Positions 7,646 to 15,676 of a DNA stretch of 34,145 nucleotides are shown piece after piece (the first letter of the stretch is position 1; every line of letters starts with the position of its first letter). The stretch lies in assembly GCA_023299885.1 (NCBI GenBank), contig JALZUS010000083.1, forward strand, positions 1-34,145. The letters are read 5' to 3'. The notes beneath the pieces are model-generated. The model worked only from the letters and a program-made list of their open reading frames with translations, made no database searches and was not told where the DNA came from. The DNA is from Bdellovibrionales bacterium (lineage in GTDB: Bacteria > Bdellovibrionota > Bdellovibrionia > Bdellovibrionales > UBA1609). Both the position numbers and the translations under genes were made by a program.

Positions 7646-8653
7646 TTATGTTGTGAGGCTTGAGGCCATATCAATAAGCTCATCAATAGTATTTACCGGC
7701 TTATCTCTTTCAGAAATTGTAACAACTTTTAGATTATCGGAAAGCCTTTTTTTAAAGGACTCCACCCTATCCCCTCTATTTTTGAAAAGAAGGGTAAATG
7801 ATTCCTCAAGCTCTGTTTTTTGAGCTTGATTTTTAAGGCTTTCAGGCTCACCTACGCGATTAAAGTAAATTAGTGAAAGGCTAACACCCATCTCTTTAAG
7901 GCTCTTTATTTCGCGTTCAGCCTGTTCTATATGCTGACTATCGCCCCCAGTAACAAGAGCATAGCTAGTCGCCTCAGAATCTAAAAGCTGCCTAACTTCC
8001 TGAGCTCTATTTATAATTTTATCACCAATACTTGATGTAGCTAAAAAGAAATCTTTTAGCTCTTTAAAAAACTCTTTACCTGTAATTTTTGAAAGGGCTG
8101 AAATAGCTGTGGCTAAACCACCAGAGAGTATTTTTTTTATGGGGCCTGCTTTTTTTTCAGAGCTCATCCATTTGACAAATGATTTATTAAATAAAGCCTC
8201 TAACTTTTGCGGGCTTGTTATAAAATCTTTAGAATTTTGCAAAGGCGGCGTATCCAAAATAATATAGTCATATTTATTTTTTTTAAACTCGCTATAAAGC
8301 TGGTTAAGAGAAGTGAACTCTTGGGCCCCACTTAACCGCCCCCTTAGTAAGCTAAAAAGTTTATTATTTAAAAGCTTTTCAGAAGATCCCGCGCTCACTG
8401 TATTTAAAAAATTATCAAAGGACGTTTTGGCGTCTACACAACAAACCTCAAGTTCGCTTTCTTTATGACTCAAGACGACTTCTCTTTGTTTTTTAGCTTT
8501 AAACAGACTCATCAAGCTTTTTGAAGGGTCTAAAGTAAGCAGTAAAATCTTGTGCCCTTTGCTATAAAGCTTACAGCCCAACACTCCTGAAATAGTAGTT
8601 TTACCTACTCCACCTGTACCCATAGAGATAATGATTTTTGTTTTTATCTCCAT
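7646..8653 (-). CDS. ArsA/GET3-like ATPase lacking the signature lysine
   Basis: This 335-residue P-loop ATPase belongs to the SIMIBI/ArsA class. Its P-loop is GTGGVGKTT (G12-T20). The family consensus is GKGGVGKT, so the intermonomer 'signature' lysine is Thr13 here. Switch I reads LDPSKSL (canonical DPAHSL) and the Walker B/switch II is ILDTPPLQ. No arsenite-binding cysteine cluster is evident, so arsenic transport is unlikely. It overlaps the upstream ArsA-like gene by 10 bases. The two proteins probably form a heterodimer; paired ArsA-like genes are common in several phyla, but their cargo is mostly undefined. ATG at 8653 has a weak SD (GAGTGG). Confidence 0.8.
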   Translation of the reverse strand: MEIKTKIIISMGTGGVGKTTISGVLGCKLYSKGHKILLLTLDPSKSLMSLFKAKKQREVVLSHKESELEVCCVDAKTSFDNFLNTVSAGSSEKLLNNKLFSLLRGRLSGAQEFTSLNQLYSEFKKNKYDYIILDTPPLQNSKDFITSPQKLEALFNKSFVKWMSSEKKAGPIKKILSGGLATAISALSKITGKEFFKELKDFFLATSSIGDKIINRAQEVRQLLDSEATSYALVTGGDSQHIEQAEREIKSLKEMGVSLSLIYFNRVGEPESLKNQAQKTELEESFTLLFKNRGDRVESFKKRLSDNLKVVTISERDKPVNTIDELIDMASSLTT

Positions 8654-9456
8654 AAGCCACTCAATTCTAGCGCTTGCTCATATGAAGAACTATGAAAAGA
8701 ATAAGGCATCTTTACATTTTCATAATCATTAAAATCTTTAATTAGTTTTTTAGTTTCTTTTATTTGATGTAACACATAACCAGACCTTACCTGCTTGCCC
8801 GAGGCTTCGTTTACCACTTTATTAAGGATAATAATCGGTTTAATTTTTGTTAGCTTTTTAATTTCTTTAAATAAAAATAAAGCCTCTTCTTTAGGAGCTT
8901 CTTCTGAGTTAACAACCGCATAATAAGTTACAGAGTCTTTATCCTTTAAGCTTTCGACAATACCCAGGCATTGCTCGCCCATAGGGCCGCGACGAATAAC
9001 TTCTGACATACCCACAGGGACACTCAGCCAATTTATGAAATGCCCGGTAGAGTAGGCATCAACCACGACATGGTCATAATCATAAGAAGGTCCAAATTTT
9101 CTATTATAGCTAGTCAGCTTCCCTAAACTTGCTAGTTCTTTTAAGCCAGGCGCCGCTTGCACTAAACTGTTCATAGCTTTATTTCCAAAAAACAACTCGG
9201 TTATTTTCTTTATTTTAAAAAAATAATTAAACAAACCCTTCAGCTCATCTATAGGCCTCAAGCAAACCCAATCAAATTTTTTAGGCTTTTTAGAAAGCAT
9301 TTCTTCTAAGCTCTGAGAACCCTCAAGCTCAACAAGTAAAACTCTGCCTCCTGAAGCCGCCAAACTCATAGCTTTTGAGGCCGCCACTACAGACTTCCCC
9401 ACTCCGCCTTTTCCTGTAAAAAAGTGAATATTTTGCCTGTCTCTAGTCTTATCCAC
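8644..9456 (-). CDS. ArsA/GET3-like ATPase, partner subunit
   Basis: This 270-residue protein has a complete deviant Walker A, GKGGVGKS (G15-S22), with the signature lysine K16. The next motif is VVVDAYSTGHFINWL, close to the family's D-x-P-x-TGH switch II. The usual switch I DP is replaced by EG (LEGSQSL). It is the first gene of the minus-strand operon. The start is GTG at 9456 with GAGGAG about 10 bases upstream. A TATAAT is present on this strand at 9537-9542, but I see no good -35 for it. It retains what its partner at 7646-8653 has lost, so an asymmetric ATPase pair is likely; the function is unknown. Confidence 0.8.
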   Translation of the reverse strand: MDKTRDRQNIHFFTGKGGVGKSVVAASKAMSLAASGGRVLLVELEGSQSLEEMLSKKPKKFDWVCLRPIDELKGLFNYFFKIKKITELFFGNKAMNSLVQAAPGLKELASLGKLTSYNRKFGPSYDYDHVVVDAYSTGHFINWLSVPVGMSEVIRRGPMGEQCLGIVESLKDKDSVTYYAVVNSEEAPKEEALFLFKEIKKLTKIKPIIILNKVVNEASGKQVRSGYVLHQIKETKKLIKDFNDYENVKMPYSFHSSSYEQALELSGLWR

Positions 9457-9497
9457 CCTTTAATAGCTCCTCATGATTGTCTACCTATTAAGCTCTG

Positions 9498-9526
9498 TTG
9501 ACTCGCATCCATAGACGTTTTATCAA
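9498..9526 (+). promoter_or_regulatory. Sigma70-type promoter for tig
   Basis: TTGACT (9498-9503) and TATCAA (9521-9526) are 17 bases apart, matching the consensus at five and four positions. The start of transcription would be near 9533, about 25 bases before the tig start codon. Confidence 0.55.
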
Positions 9527-9558
9527 CTTTAAGAACATTATACGAAAGAGGCCTTATT

Positions 9559-10857
9559 ATGAAATCAAACCTTGAAAAAGTCGAGGGTTTAAAACGTGAA
9601 CTATCTATCGAAGTGCCAAAAGCAATGGTTACAAAAGCTTTTGAAGAGGCTTATGAAGACATCCAACGTAAAGTTGAGGTCAAAGGCTTTAGAAAAGGAA
9701 AGGCACCTATTGCCACCATCCAAAAACTTTACAAAGACAGAGTTCAAGATGATGTTATCAATAACTTAGTTTCTAAATCATATGTTGAAGCTTTAAAAGA
9801 GCATGACATAGAGCCTATTACTCAGCCTCAAATTGAGCTTAAAGAGTTTTCTGCCGAGCAAGACTTCACTTATACAGCCAAAGTGGAAGTAAGGCCTGAG
9901 GTCGAAATTAAGAAGATGGACGGCCTAGAGATAGAAAAAGAAAAAATTAATATTTCTGATGATAAAATTAATAATTTTGTAGAAGACATGAGAAAAAACT
10001 TTAAAGAAGAATCTCCTGTTATTGAAGACAGGGCTGCTAAAACTGGCGACATTACTGTTATTGATTTCAAAGGCACAATGGATGGCAACCCTCTAGAAGG
10101 TGGCAGCCTTGATAATCACTCACTCGAGCTTGGCTCTGGGCAATTTATCCCAGGCTTTGAAGACCAAGTGGCTGGAATGAAAATTGGTGACAACAAGCAG
10201 ATCAATATTAACTTTCCAGCTGATTACTTTAAAGAAGAACTTGCTGGAAAGCCCGTAACTTTTGATGTCACATTAAAAGAGCTTAAAAAAACAACTCTTC
10301 CAGAAGTTAACGACGAGTTGGCTCAAAAGATTAGTCCTGAATACAAAACAATGGACGCACTTAAATCTAAAATTAAAGAAAGCCTAGAGCAAAGCGAAAA
10401 CCAAAGAATTGCAGCTGATACTAAAGTTAACACTCTTAAAGCTTTTGCAATTGCCAACCCTTTTGATGTTCCTGAAGGATTAATCCAAGAACAAATTCAT
10501 AAATTACAACACAGAGCTGAAGATCAGCTGAAGTCTCAAAACATGACTGTTGAGCAAATTCAAGAGTACCATGTTAAATGGAGCAACCACTATAAAGAAG
10601 AAGCTGACTTCGGTATCCGTGTAAGCTTTTTACTAGAGGCCGCCTCTAAAAAACTAGGCATAAAAGTAACAGATGAAGACATTAAAGCTAATATTGCAGA
10701 AAAAGCAGTTCAAAACAATTTCGACCCTAAAGCCATCGAAGAGTTTTACTCAGCAGCCGATAAACGCAACATGCTTGCTTATGAAATCAAAGAGCAAAAG
10801 CTTGTTGATGAATTACTTAAAAAAGCAAAAATCAAAGAAGTAGAAAAGAAAGCTTAG
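9559..10857 (+). CDS. tig: Trigger factor chaperone
   Basis: This 432-residue protein is the ribosome-bound chaperone that meets nascent chains at the exit tunnel and has peptidyl-prolyl isomerase activity. The N-terminal domain carries the ribosome-docking signature GFRKGKAP at 43-50. A FKBP-type PPIase domain lies at about 150-245, with GSGQFIPGFEDQVAGM and the family FPADY motif. The C-terminal helical chaperone arms run from about 250 to the end. The length is normal (E. coli 432). AAGAGG is 5-9 bases before the ATG. In many genomes clpP and clpX follow tig; here a terminator and opposing genes follow instead. Confidence 0.97.
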   Translation: MKSNLEKVEGLKRELSIEVPKAMVTKAFEEAYEDIQRKVEVKGFRKGKAPIATIQKLYKDRVQDDVINNLVSKSYVEALKEHDIEPITQPQIELKEFSAEQDFTYTAKVEVRPEVEIKKMDGLEIEKEKINISDDKINNFVEDMRKNFKEESPVIEDRAAKTGDITVIDFKGTMDGNPLEGGSLDNHSLELGSGQFIPGFEDQVAGMKIGDNKQININFPADYFKEELAGKPVTFDVTLKELKKTTLPEVNDELAQKISPEYKTMDALKSKIKESLEQSENQRIAADTKVNTLKAFAIANPFDVPEGLIQEQIHKLQHRAEDQLKSQNMTVEQIQEYHVKWSNHYKEEADFGIRVSFLLEAASKKLGIKVTDEDIKANIAEKAVQNNFDPKAIEEFYSAADKRNMLAYEIKEQKLVDELLKKAKIKEVEKKA

Positions 10858-10870
10858 AATTTATTCTTTT

Positions 10871-10914
10871 TAAATAAAAAAAAGAGAGCCAATGTGCTCT
10901 CTTTTTTTTATTTA
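10871..10914. terminator. Bidirectional intrinsic terminator
   Basis: A perfect 19-bp inverted repeat (10871-10889 with 10896-10914) has a GAGAGC/GCTCTC core, a 6-base loop CAATGT and runs of eight A and eight T. It lies 13 bases after the tig stop and 13 bases after the ctp stop on the other strand, so it can end transcription from both sides. Confidence 0.95.
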
Positions 10915-10927
10915 AAATCGGTACACT

Positions 10928-12130
10928 TTATAGTGCCACCATGGCTGCGGCCACATCTGGGTCTTTTAACAACACTTCTTTTGTTAATTTAAATTTCTTA
11001 TACTTTGCTTTTTTCTTAATGGCTTTCTCGTCTGCCTTCTTAGCTTTTTTTTCTACAAGCTTAATCACTTTATGCGGAGCCACGCCTACGCCATCAATAG
11101 ATGTCCCATTAGGCGTATAGTACTTAGCAATGGTTAACTTTAAAGCGGATCCATCACCTAGTTTAATTACCGACTGCACAGAACCCTTACCAAAACTCTG
11201 TCGCCCCATAATAGTAGCCCTATTATGATCTTTTAAGGCACCAGCAACAATTTCACTAGCACTAGCTGAGTATTTATCTATAAGAACTACAATTTTAAAT
11301 TTGGGGTAAGTTGCCGATTTTTTTGCATAAGCAATTTCTTTTGATTCTTTTGTCTTCCCCCGAGTACTTACTATAATACCTTCATCTACAAAAAGATCAC
11401 TTACAAAAATAGCTTGGTCCAATAGGCCGCCTGGGTTTCTTCTTAAATCTAGAATAATACCACTTAGCTCACCTTGCTTAGCTATATGTTTATCAATCAA
11501 TTTCTTTAAGTCTTTACCTGTGTTTTCCACAAAGCTTGATATTCTAAAGTAGGCTCTATTTTTATCGAGGTTAATATACTTTACCGATTTCAATCTTATG
11601 ATTTTTCTTTTAATAGCTATTTCTATTGGCTGCCCCGCACCTTTACGTAAAACTTGTATCCTTATCTTTGAACCAATTTTGCCCTTCATATGCTCAGCAG
11701 CATCAGCCAAACTCATGCCCTTAGTACTTTTTCCGTTAATAGATATCACTTTATCGCCTGGCAAAACTCCTGCTTTTTGTGCTGGCCCATCATCAATAGG
11801 GGTAATAACTGTTAAAATCCCCTCATCAATTGTAACCTCTACTCCCAAGCCGCCAAACTTGCCACTTGTCTCTGCTTCAAACTGTTTAAAGTACTCTTTT
11901 TTCATATAGTAAGTATGCGGATCTAACTCCGACAGCATACCTTTGATACTTCCATACATTAATTTTTGAAGATCAACATCGTCCGTGTAGTACTCTTCAA
12001 CCAGACTTAATATTTTTGCAAACATTTGTAAATCTTGATAGCGGTCAGCCGCCCACGATTGCACTGAAGTTTTTTGAAATATAAAAACTGTTAGTAAAAT
12101 AGAAAAAATAATTGCCGATATTTTTTTCAT
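10928..12130 (-). CDS. ctpA: S41 C-terminal processing protease
   Basis: This 400-residue periplasmic protease has a signal peptide at about 1-28, an N-terminal helical segment, a PDZ domain at about 88-175 (GGLGVEV, AQKAGVLPGDKVISING) and an S41 catalytic domain. The catalytic dyad is S290 (YSASASE, the middle Ser) and K315 (FGKGS); their 25-residue spacing equals that in E. coli Prc. Family members cut proteins from their C-termini, often peptidoglycan hydrolases or their partners. It is the last gene of the run behind ftsE, ftsX and the LytM gene, 9 bases after the latter. That order suggests that it trims or regulates the septal wall-splitting complex. Confidence 0.92.
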   Translation of the reverse strand: MKKISAIIFSILLTVFIFQKTSVQSWAADRYQDLQMFAKILSLVEEYYTDDVDLQKLMYGSIKGMLSELDPHTYYMKKEYFKQFEAETSGKFGGLGVEVTIDEGILTVITPIDDGPAQKAGVLPGDKVISINGKSTKGMSLADAAEHMKGKIGSKIRIQVLRKGAGQPIEIAIKRKIIRLKSVKYINLDKNRAYFRISSFVENTGKDLKKLIDKHIAKQGELSGIILDLRRNPGGLLDQAIFVSDLFVDEGIIVSTRGKTKESKEIAYAKKSATYPKFKIVVLIDKYSASASEIVAGALKDHNRATIMGRQSFGKGSVQSVIKLGDGSALKLTIAKYYTPNGTSIDGVGVAPHKVIKLVEKKAKKADEKAIKKKAKYKKFKLTKEVLLKDPDVAAAMVAL

Positions 12131-12139
12131 TAAATTGTC

Positions 12140-13192
12140 CTACCTTCTAGCCATCATCCATCGATTTAAATTAATAGGGTCTGAGTAGTGTCGGATTTCA
12201 AAATACAAGCTAGATTTCTTTTTTGTTACCGCTAAAACTTCTTTGGCCTTAATCCTACTGCCAACATTTTTATTTGCAGCCAGTAGACCCTTATAAACAC
12301 TATAGTATTTGCCACCATGATCAACAATGATGACATTGTCATCCCCTACTATAGGCCCTATATATTTAATAACTCCGGGGCCTACAGCATACACATTGTC
12401 TTTCAGAGACATTTTATACGTGTGCCCTTTATAAATTCTTTTATAGCTATGCCTTGGATGCCTCCAAAAGCCATAGCTACGAATGATAGAATTACTTGTT
12501 GGGTGGACAACTTTACCTTCAGACAAAAAGAAACTTGATCTTAAATCATTCTTTAAACCCTCTATGTTAGCCTCTGAAAGCCTTATATTATAAGCTTTGT
12601 TAAATTCATTAACCGTTAGCTTAGATTTTTTTGCATCTTTAAATAATGACTGTAGTTTTTCTTTTTTTTGAGACTGTAGGCGCACTAGTGATTTTCGCTC
12701 ACCCTCAAACTCTTTTGATTTCTTTTTTAATTGAGATAATTTTTTTGAAACTTTATTTTTTTCGCTTTCTAAGCTTTTAATACGAATCATGCGTTTTTCT
12801 GTGTCTGTTAAAACATTATCATAAATTCGTCTAGAGACCTCATTAGACGTTGCTGACTGATGCAATGTTTTTCCTGAAAACAAAGATGCTGCAAGGCCAC
12901 TATTTCTTGCTTTTATGAGCTCTTTTAAAGAGTCTGAAAATGTTTTACTATTTTCTTTTAAAGCTTTTTCTTCCTTACCAATATAACTATTTATAATTTC
13001 AATATCAGATTTTAGTAAATAGAGCTTATTCTCTGATTTATAAATTGCGTTTGAAAGGAGCTCAATTTTTCTCTCCGTCTCAAACATGCTTCCCAGCTCT
13101 AGCCTAATCTTATCATTACTCTCCAGTGTCCCTGAAAACGCATCTAAACCTAAAATAAGTAAGCTAAGTACAACAAAAAGTAGTTTTACCAT
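12140..13192 (-). CDS. envC: EnvC-like murein hydrolase activator with degenerate LytM domain
   Basis: This 350-residue exported protein has a signal peptide (about 1-20), a long coiled coil (about 25-215) and a C-terminal LytM/M23 domain (about 228-345). Zinc ligands are absent: the HxxxD position reads YKGHT (Y255), the central His is K301 in VYKGL, and the final HxH is S328-L-Y330 in SLYFEIR. As in E. coli EnvC, it cannot be a zinc hydrolase and should instead activate an amidase. The gene lies 3 bases after ftsX, and FtsX is the known EnvC partner. I infer that the coiled coil binds FtsX and ATP hydrolysis by FtsE is passed to the LytM domain. Confidence 0.88.
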   Translation of the reverse strand: MVKLLFVVLSLLILGLDAFSGTLESNDKIRLELGSMFETERKIELLSNAIYKSENKLYLLKSDIEIINSYIGKEEKALKENSKTFSDSLKELIKARNSGLAASLFSGKTLHQSATSNEVSRRIYDNVLTDTEKRMIRIKSLESEKNKVSKKLSQLKKKSKEFEGERKSLVRLQSQKKEKLQSLFKDAKKSKLTVNEFNKAYNIRLSEANIEGLKNDLRSSFFLSEGKVVHPTSNSIIRSYGFWRHPRHSYKRIYKGHTYKMSLKDNVYAVGPGVIKYIGPIVGDDNVIIVDHGGKYYSVYKGLLAANKNVGSRIKAKEVLAVTKKKSSLYFEIRHYSDPINLNRWMMARR

Positions 13193-13195
13193 AAA

Positions 13196-14080
13196 TTAAA
13201 CCGCTGTAGCTATTTTTTTAGCTGATAATAGTGATGCAAAAACTACGCTTAAGATAAATAAACATAAATAGGCAGCAATAGCCTCAAAGTCTAAAAACTT
13301 AAGCTGCGATTTTGAAAGCCAAACACTAAAGAATTCACTTAATATCAAAGTATTAGCTTTAAAAAGAAAATATAAAGAAGATAAAGAGATAGTCGCCGCT
13401 ATCACACTCAAAATGAGAGCTTCAAATAAATAAGGTATATAAATAAAACTATTATCAGCACCAATAAGCTTATAGATTTTTATTTCTTCTTGCTTCCATG
13501 ACATCGATGAGTTTACAAGATTTCCAATAAGAAATAAGCCTCCAAAAATAAGTAGCATTATAATGCTGACAAAAAAGCTGTAAGCTACTTTTTGTAGCTT
13601 TACCGACTGATTCCATAAACTTTTTGCAAAAACAACCTCTTCAACACCAGGCATGTCACCAATATCACCTAAAACATCATCAACAGCCTTCAAACTATAG
13701 CCATCTACAAGCACAAGCTCAATACTATGTGGAAGCAGTTGATTTTCTTCTATGTAGCCTTTATCTAAACTTTTACCTGAGAAGTACTCCTCTATTAAAT
13801 CTGATGGAGTATTTAAATTAAGATTTTTTGCATAAGGCTTTTTATAAAGATTTTTAAAAAGACTTTTTACTTCAGAGTCATCTAGCGATTTTTCTAAAAA
13901 TAATGTGGCTTTACTACCAAGCCTCATTTTTTCTACAGAACCAATAAAGTTAGTAAACAGTAAATAGAAGAGTAAAATAATGAATGAAATTCCAGAAAGT
14001 GTAATTACAGAAGACATATAAAGGGGCCATCTTTTTGAGAATGAAGACTTAAAGTGCCTTAATGAATACTTTAAGCTCAC
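13196..14080 (-). CDS. ftsX: Cell division protein FtsX
   Basis: This 294-residue inner-membrane protein has the four-helix FtsX layout: helix 1 at about 20-46, a periplasmic domain at about 50-165 with the GDMPGVEEVVFAK segment typical of FtsX, then helices at about 168-190, 215-240 and 268-290. FtsX joins the ATPase FtsE in the membrane and relays its cycle to a periplasmic wall-hydrolase activator. The start is GTG at 14080, overlapping the ftsE stop (GTGA). The downstream EnvC-like gene provides the expected partner. Confidence 0.92.
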   Translation of the reverse strand: MSLKYSLRHFKSSFSKRWPLYMSSVITLSGISFIILLFYLLFTNFIGSVEKMRLGSKATLFLEKSLDDSEVKSLFKNLYKKPYAKNLNLNTPSDLIEEYFSGKSLDKGYIEENQLLPHSIELVLVDGYSLKAVDDVLGDIGDMPGVEEVVFAKSLWNQSVKLQKVAYSFFVSIIMLLIFGGLFLIGNLVNSSMSWKQEEIKIYKLIGADNSFIYIPYLFEALILSVIAATISLSSLYFLFKANTLILSEFFSVWLSKSQLKFLDFEAIAAYLCLFILSVVFASLLSAKKIATAV

Positions 14081-14733
14081 AGCACTACCTCGCCTTCTTT
14101 TATTTCTAAAAGACGAGAGCCTTCAAGGTTAACTAAAGACCTATCATGAGTTGCCACAAATACCGTAGTTCCCTTTTTATTAAATTGCTTTAAAAGTGTT
14201 ATAATATCTCTGCTGAGCTCTGAGTCTAAATTACCTGTTGGCTCATCAGCAATAATAAGCTTAGGCTCATGCACAAGTGCACGCCCGATAGCCACTCTTT
14301 GCTTTTCTCCGCCCGAAAGCTGCTCTGGATAATGGTTTTTTCTGTGTGTAAGACTAAGCTCCTTAATGATGCCATCAACCATGGTAGCCTTATCAGTGTC
14401 TTTATTTAGGCCACAAATATCTAAAGTGAGCTCAATATTTTCATAAACAGTTCTGTCGGGCAAAAGCTTAAAATCTTGATAAATAATACCCAAGCTGCGG
14501 CGTAATTTTGCAACAGAAGAAGAACTTAAACTTTTGAGCTCTTTTCCGTCTACCAGCAACTGCCCAGCAGATATTTTCTCATAGGCACTTATTAAATTAA
14601 AAATTGTAGTTTTGCCCGCCCCGCTTGGCCCCATCAAAAAAACAAATTCTCCAGAATTTATTTTGAAACTCATATCTCGCAACACATGAGTTGGCCCTGG
14701 GTAGGTCTTATAAATGTTTTTAAATTCAATCAC
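14077..14733 (-). CDS. ftsE: Cell division ATPase FtsE
   Basis: FtsE is an ABC ATPase with Walker [11 protein letters not shown]-loop region [10 protein letters not shown], signature [15 protein letters not shown] and Walker [13 protein letters not shown]. It powers FtsX during septal peptidoglycan splitting. I place the start at GTG 14733, giving about 218 residues that begin [13 protein letters not shown], the usual FtsE start (E. coli 222). The frame is open to an ATG at 14796, which would add 21 residues without family support. Neither start has a clear SD. With the GTG start there is an 80-base gap to the upstream gene, where I see no convincing promoter. Confidence 0.93.
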   Translation of the reverse strand: MIEFKNIYKTYPGPTHVLRDMSFKINSGEFVFLMGPSGAGKTTIFNLISAYEKISAGQLLVDGKELKSLSSSSVAKLRRSLGIIYQDFKLLPDRTVYENIELTLDICGLNKDTDKATMVDGIIKELSLTHRKNHYPEQLSGGEKQRVAIGRALVHEPKLIIADEPTGNLDSELSRDIITLLKQFNKKGTTVFVATHDRSLVNLEGSRLLEIKEGEVVL

Positions 14734-14813
14734 TCTGAAATCATAGCTTAACTTGATGTAAATATTAAATAAGAAGGAACCAGCTAACGCCGTCATCTGA
14801 CAAAACTAGACTC

Positions 14814-15071
14814 TTATTCTATTTTTCTAGTCTCAATAAATTGAATCACTTTATTATGCTGAACCTCTAAGGCTTGCTCTATTTCATTAAGCTGAGGGCT
14901 ATTATTTTTATTAAAAAGCTGCTCATACATTACCTTAATCTGTCTTATACTTTGGCCACCACTAAATACCTGAGTCACTATACATGACTTATTTGAGCCC
15001 CAGTCCTCCGTCTGAATATGATAACGAATAGATCCAACAATAATATCTGTATTAAGACCCGCAACTACCAT
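14814..15071 (-). CDS. Small conserved protein of unknown function
   Basis: This 85-residue protein has the pattern RYHIQTEDWGSNKSCIVTQV followed by a FSGGQ turn and a helical C-terminal half. I recall similar short proteins as conserved hypotheticals in myxobacteria and related former deltaproteobacteria; no function is known to me. The first half looks like a small beta domain. It starts directly after the nfu stop codon (TAA then ATG), so it is co-transcribed with the Fe-S genes and lies between them and ftsE. It has one cysteine only, so it is unlikely to hold a cluster alone. Confidence 0.65.
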   Translation of the reverse strand: MVVAGLNTDIIVGSIRYHIQTEDWGSNKSCIVTQVFSGGQSIRQIKVMYEQLFNKNNSPQLNEIEQALEVQHNKVIQFIETRKIE

Positions 15072-15662
15072 TTAAATAGGAACCACTAACAGCTCAGGGT
15101 AACTCATTTCTTGACGTAATATACCCTGAATAGCATCCAAAGTTCCCATCATTGCGCTTGGACAACCGCCGCAAGCCCCTTGATACATAATTCTAAGCTC
15201 GTCATTATCAAAAGATATAATCTCCAGATCTCCACCGTCAGCTTGCAGCCCCGGCCTAATAGTTCTGTCTAGAATCTCTTCCATCTCGTTAAGTTTTTCA
15301 TTAGTGTGCTCTTTTTTACTGCTTGTTGCTGCAAACTGATTTTTTTCTTTTTCAGTCACAAAGTTAGCATCATGAATTGGCAGCCTCGTATTAATTACGG
15401 CAATCACAAAATCTTTTAGCTCTTCAGCTGGCAACAAACCTTCGTGAGTTATTGTCACAGTATTTTCAAAAAAATAAACCTGCTTAACTCCAAGTAAGTT
15501 TATAAGACCCTCAACAAGTGATAACCCTTGGGCCTCAGAGACATCACTAAATGTAGCTTTGCCTTGGTTTTTTAATGGGTAATTTACAATAAATTTTAAA
15601 GCATAAGGGTTAGGAGTGTCTTGGACCCTCACTAAAATATTTTCTGTTTTAATATTAGACAT
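15072..15662 (-). CDS. nfu: Nfu-type Fe-S cluster carrier
   Basis: This 196-residue protein has two domains. Residues about 10-85 form an Nfu N-terminal domain (VQDTPNPYALKFIV). Residues about 125-195 form a NifU C-terminal domain with PGLQADGGDLE and the cluster-binding CxxC in GACGGCPSAMMGT. Such proteins carry assembled [4Fe-4S] clusters from the SUF scaffold to target enzymes. It follows sufS by 14 bases and is part of the same run, so it probably delivers clusters made by SufBCD. Confidence 0.93.
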   Translation of the reverse strand: MSNIKTENILVRVQDTPNPYALKFIVNYPLKNQGKATFSDVSEAQGLSLVEGLINLLGVKQVYFFENTVTITHEGLLPAEELKDFVIAVINTRLPIHDANFVTEKEKNQFAATSSKKEHTNEKLNEMEEILDRTIRPGLQADGGDLEIISFDNDELRIMYQGACGGCPSAMMGTLDAIQGILRQEMSYPELLVVPI

Positions 15663-15676
15663 AATTAAACCTGTTC

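Noticed and set aside
7646-9456. Arsenite efflux pump ATPases
   Set aside because: No arsenite-binding cysteine set, no ArsB or ArsR neighbour; only the ATPase fold is shared.
11598-11909. Plus-strand 103-residue frame inside ctpA
   Set aside because: It lies opposite the PDZ domain coding region; there is no SD and the composition is shadow-like.
14734-14796. 21-residue N-terminal extension of FtsE from ATG 14796
   Set aside because: The FtsE family begins at the VIEFKN position, and no SD supports the longer form; it is kept only as an alternative.
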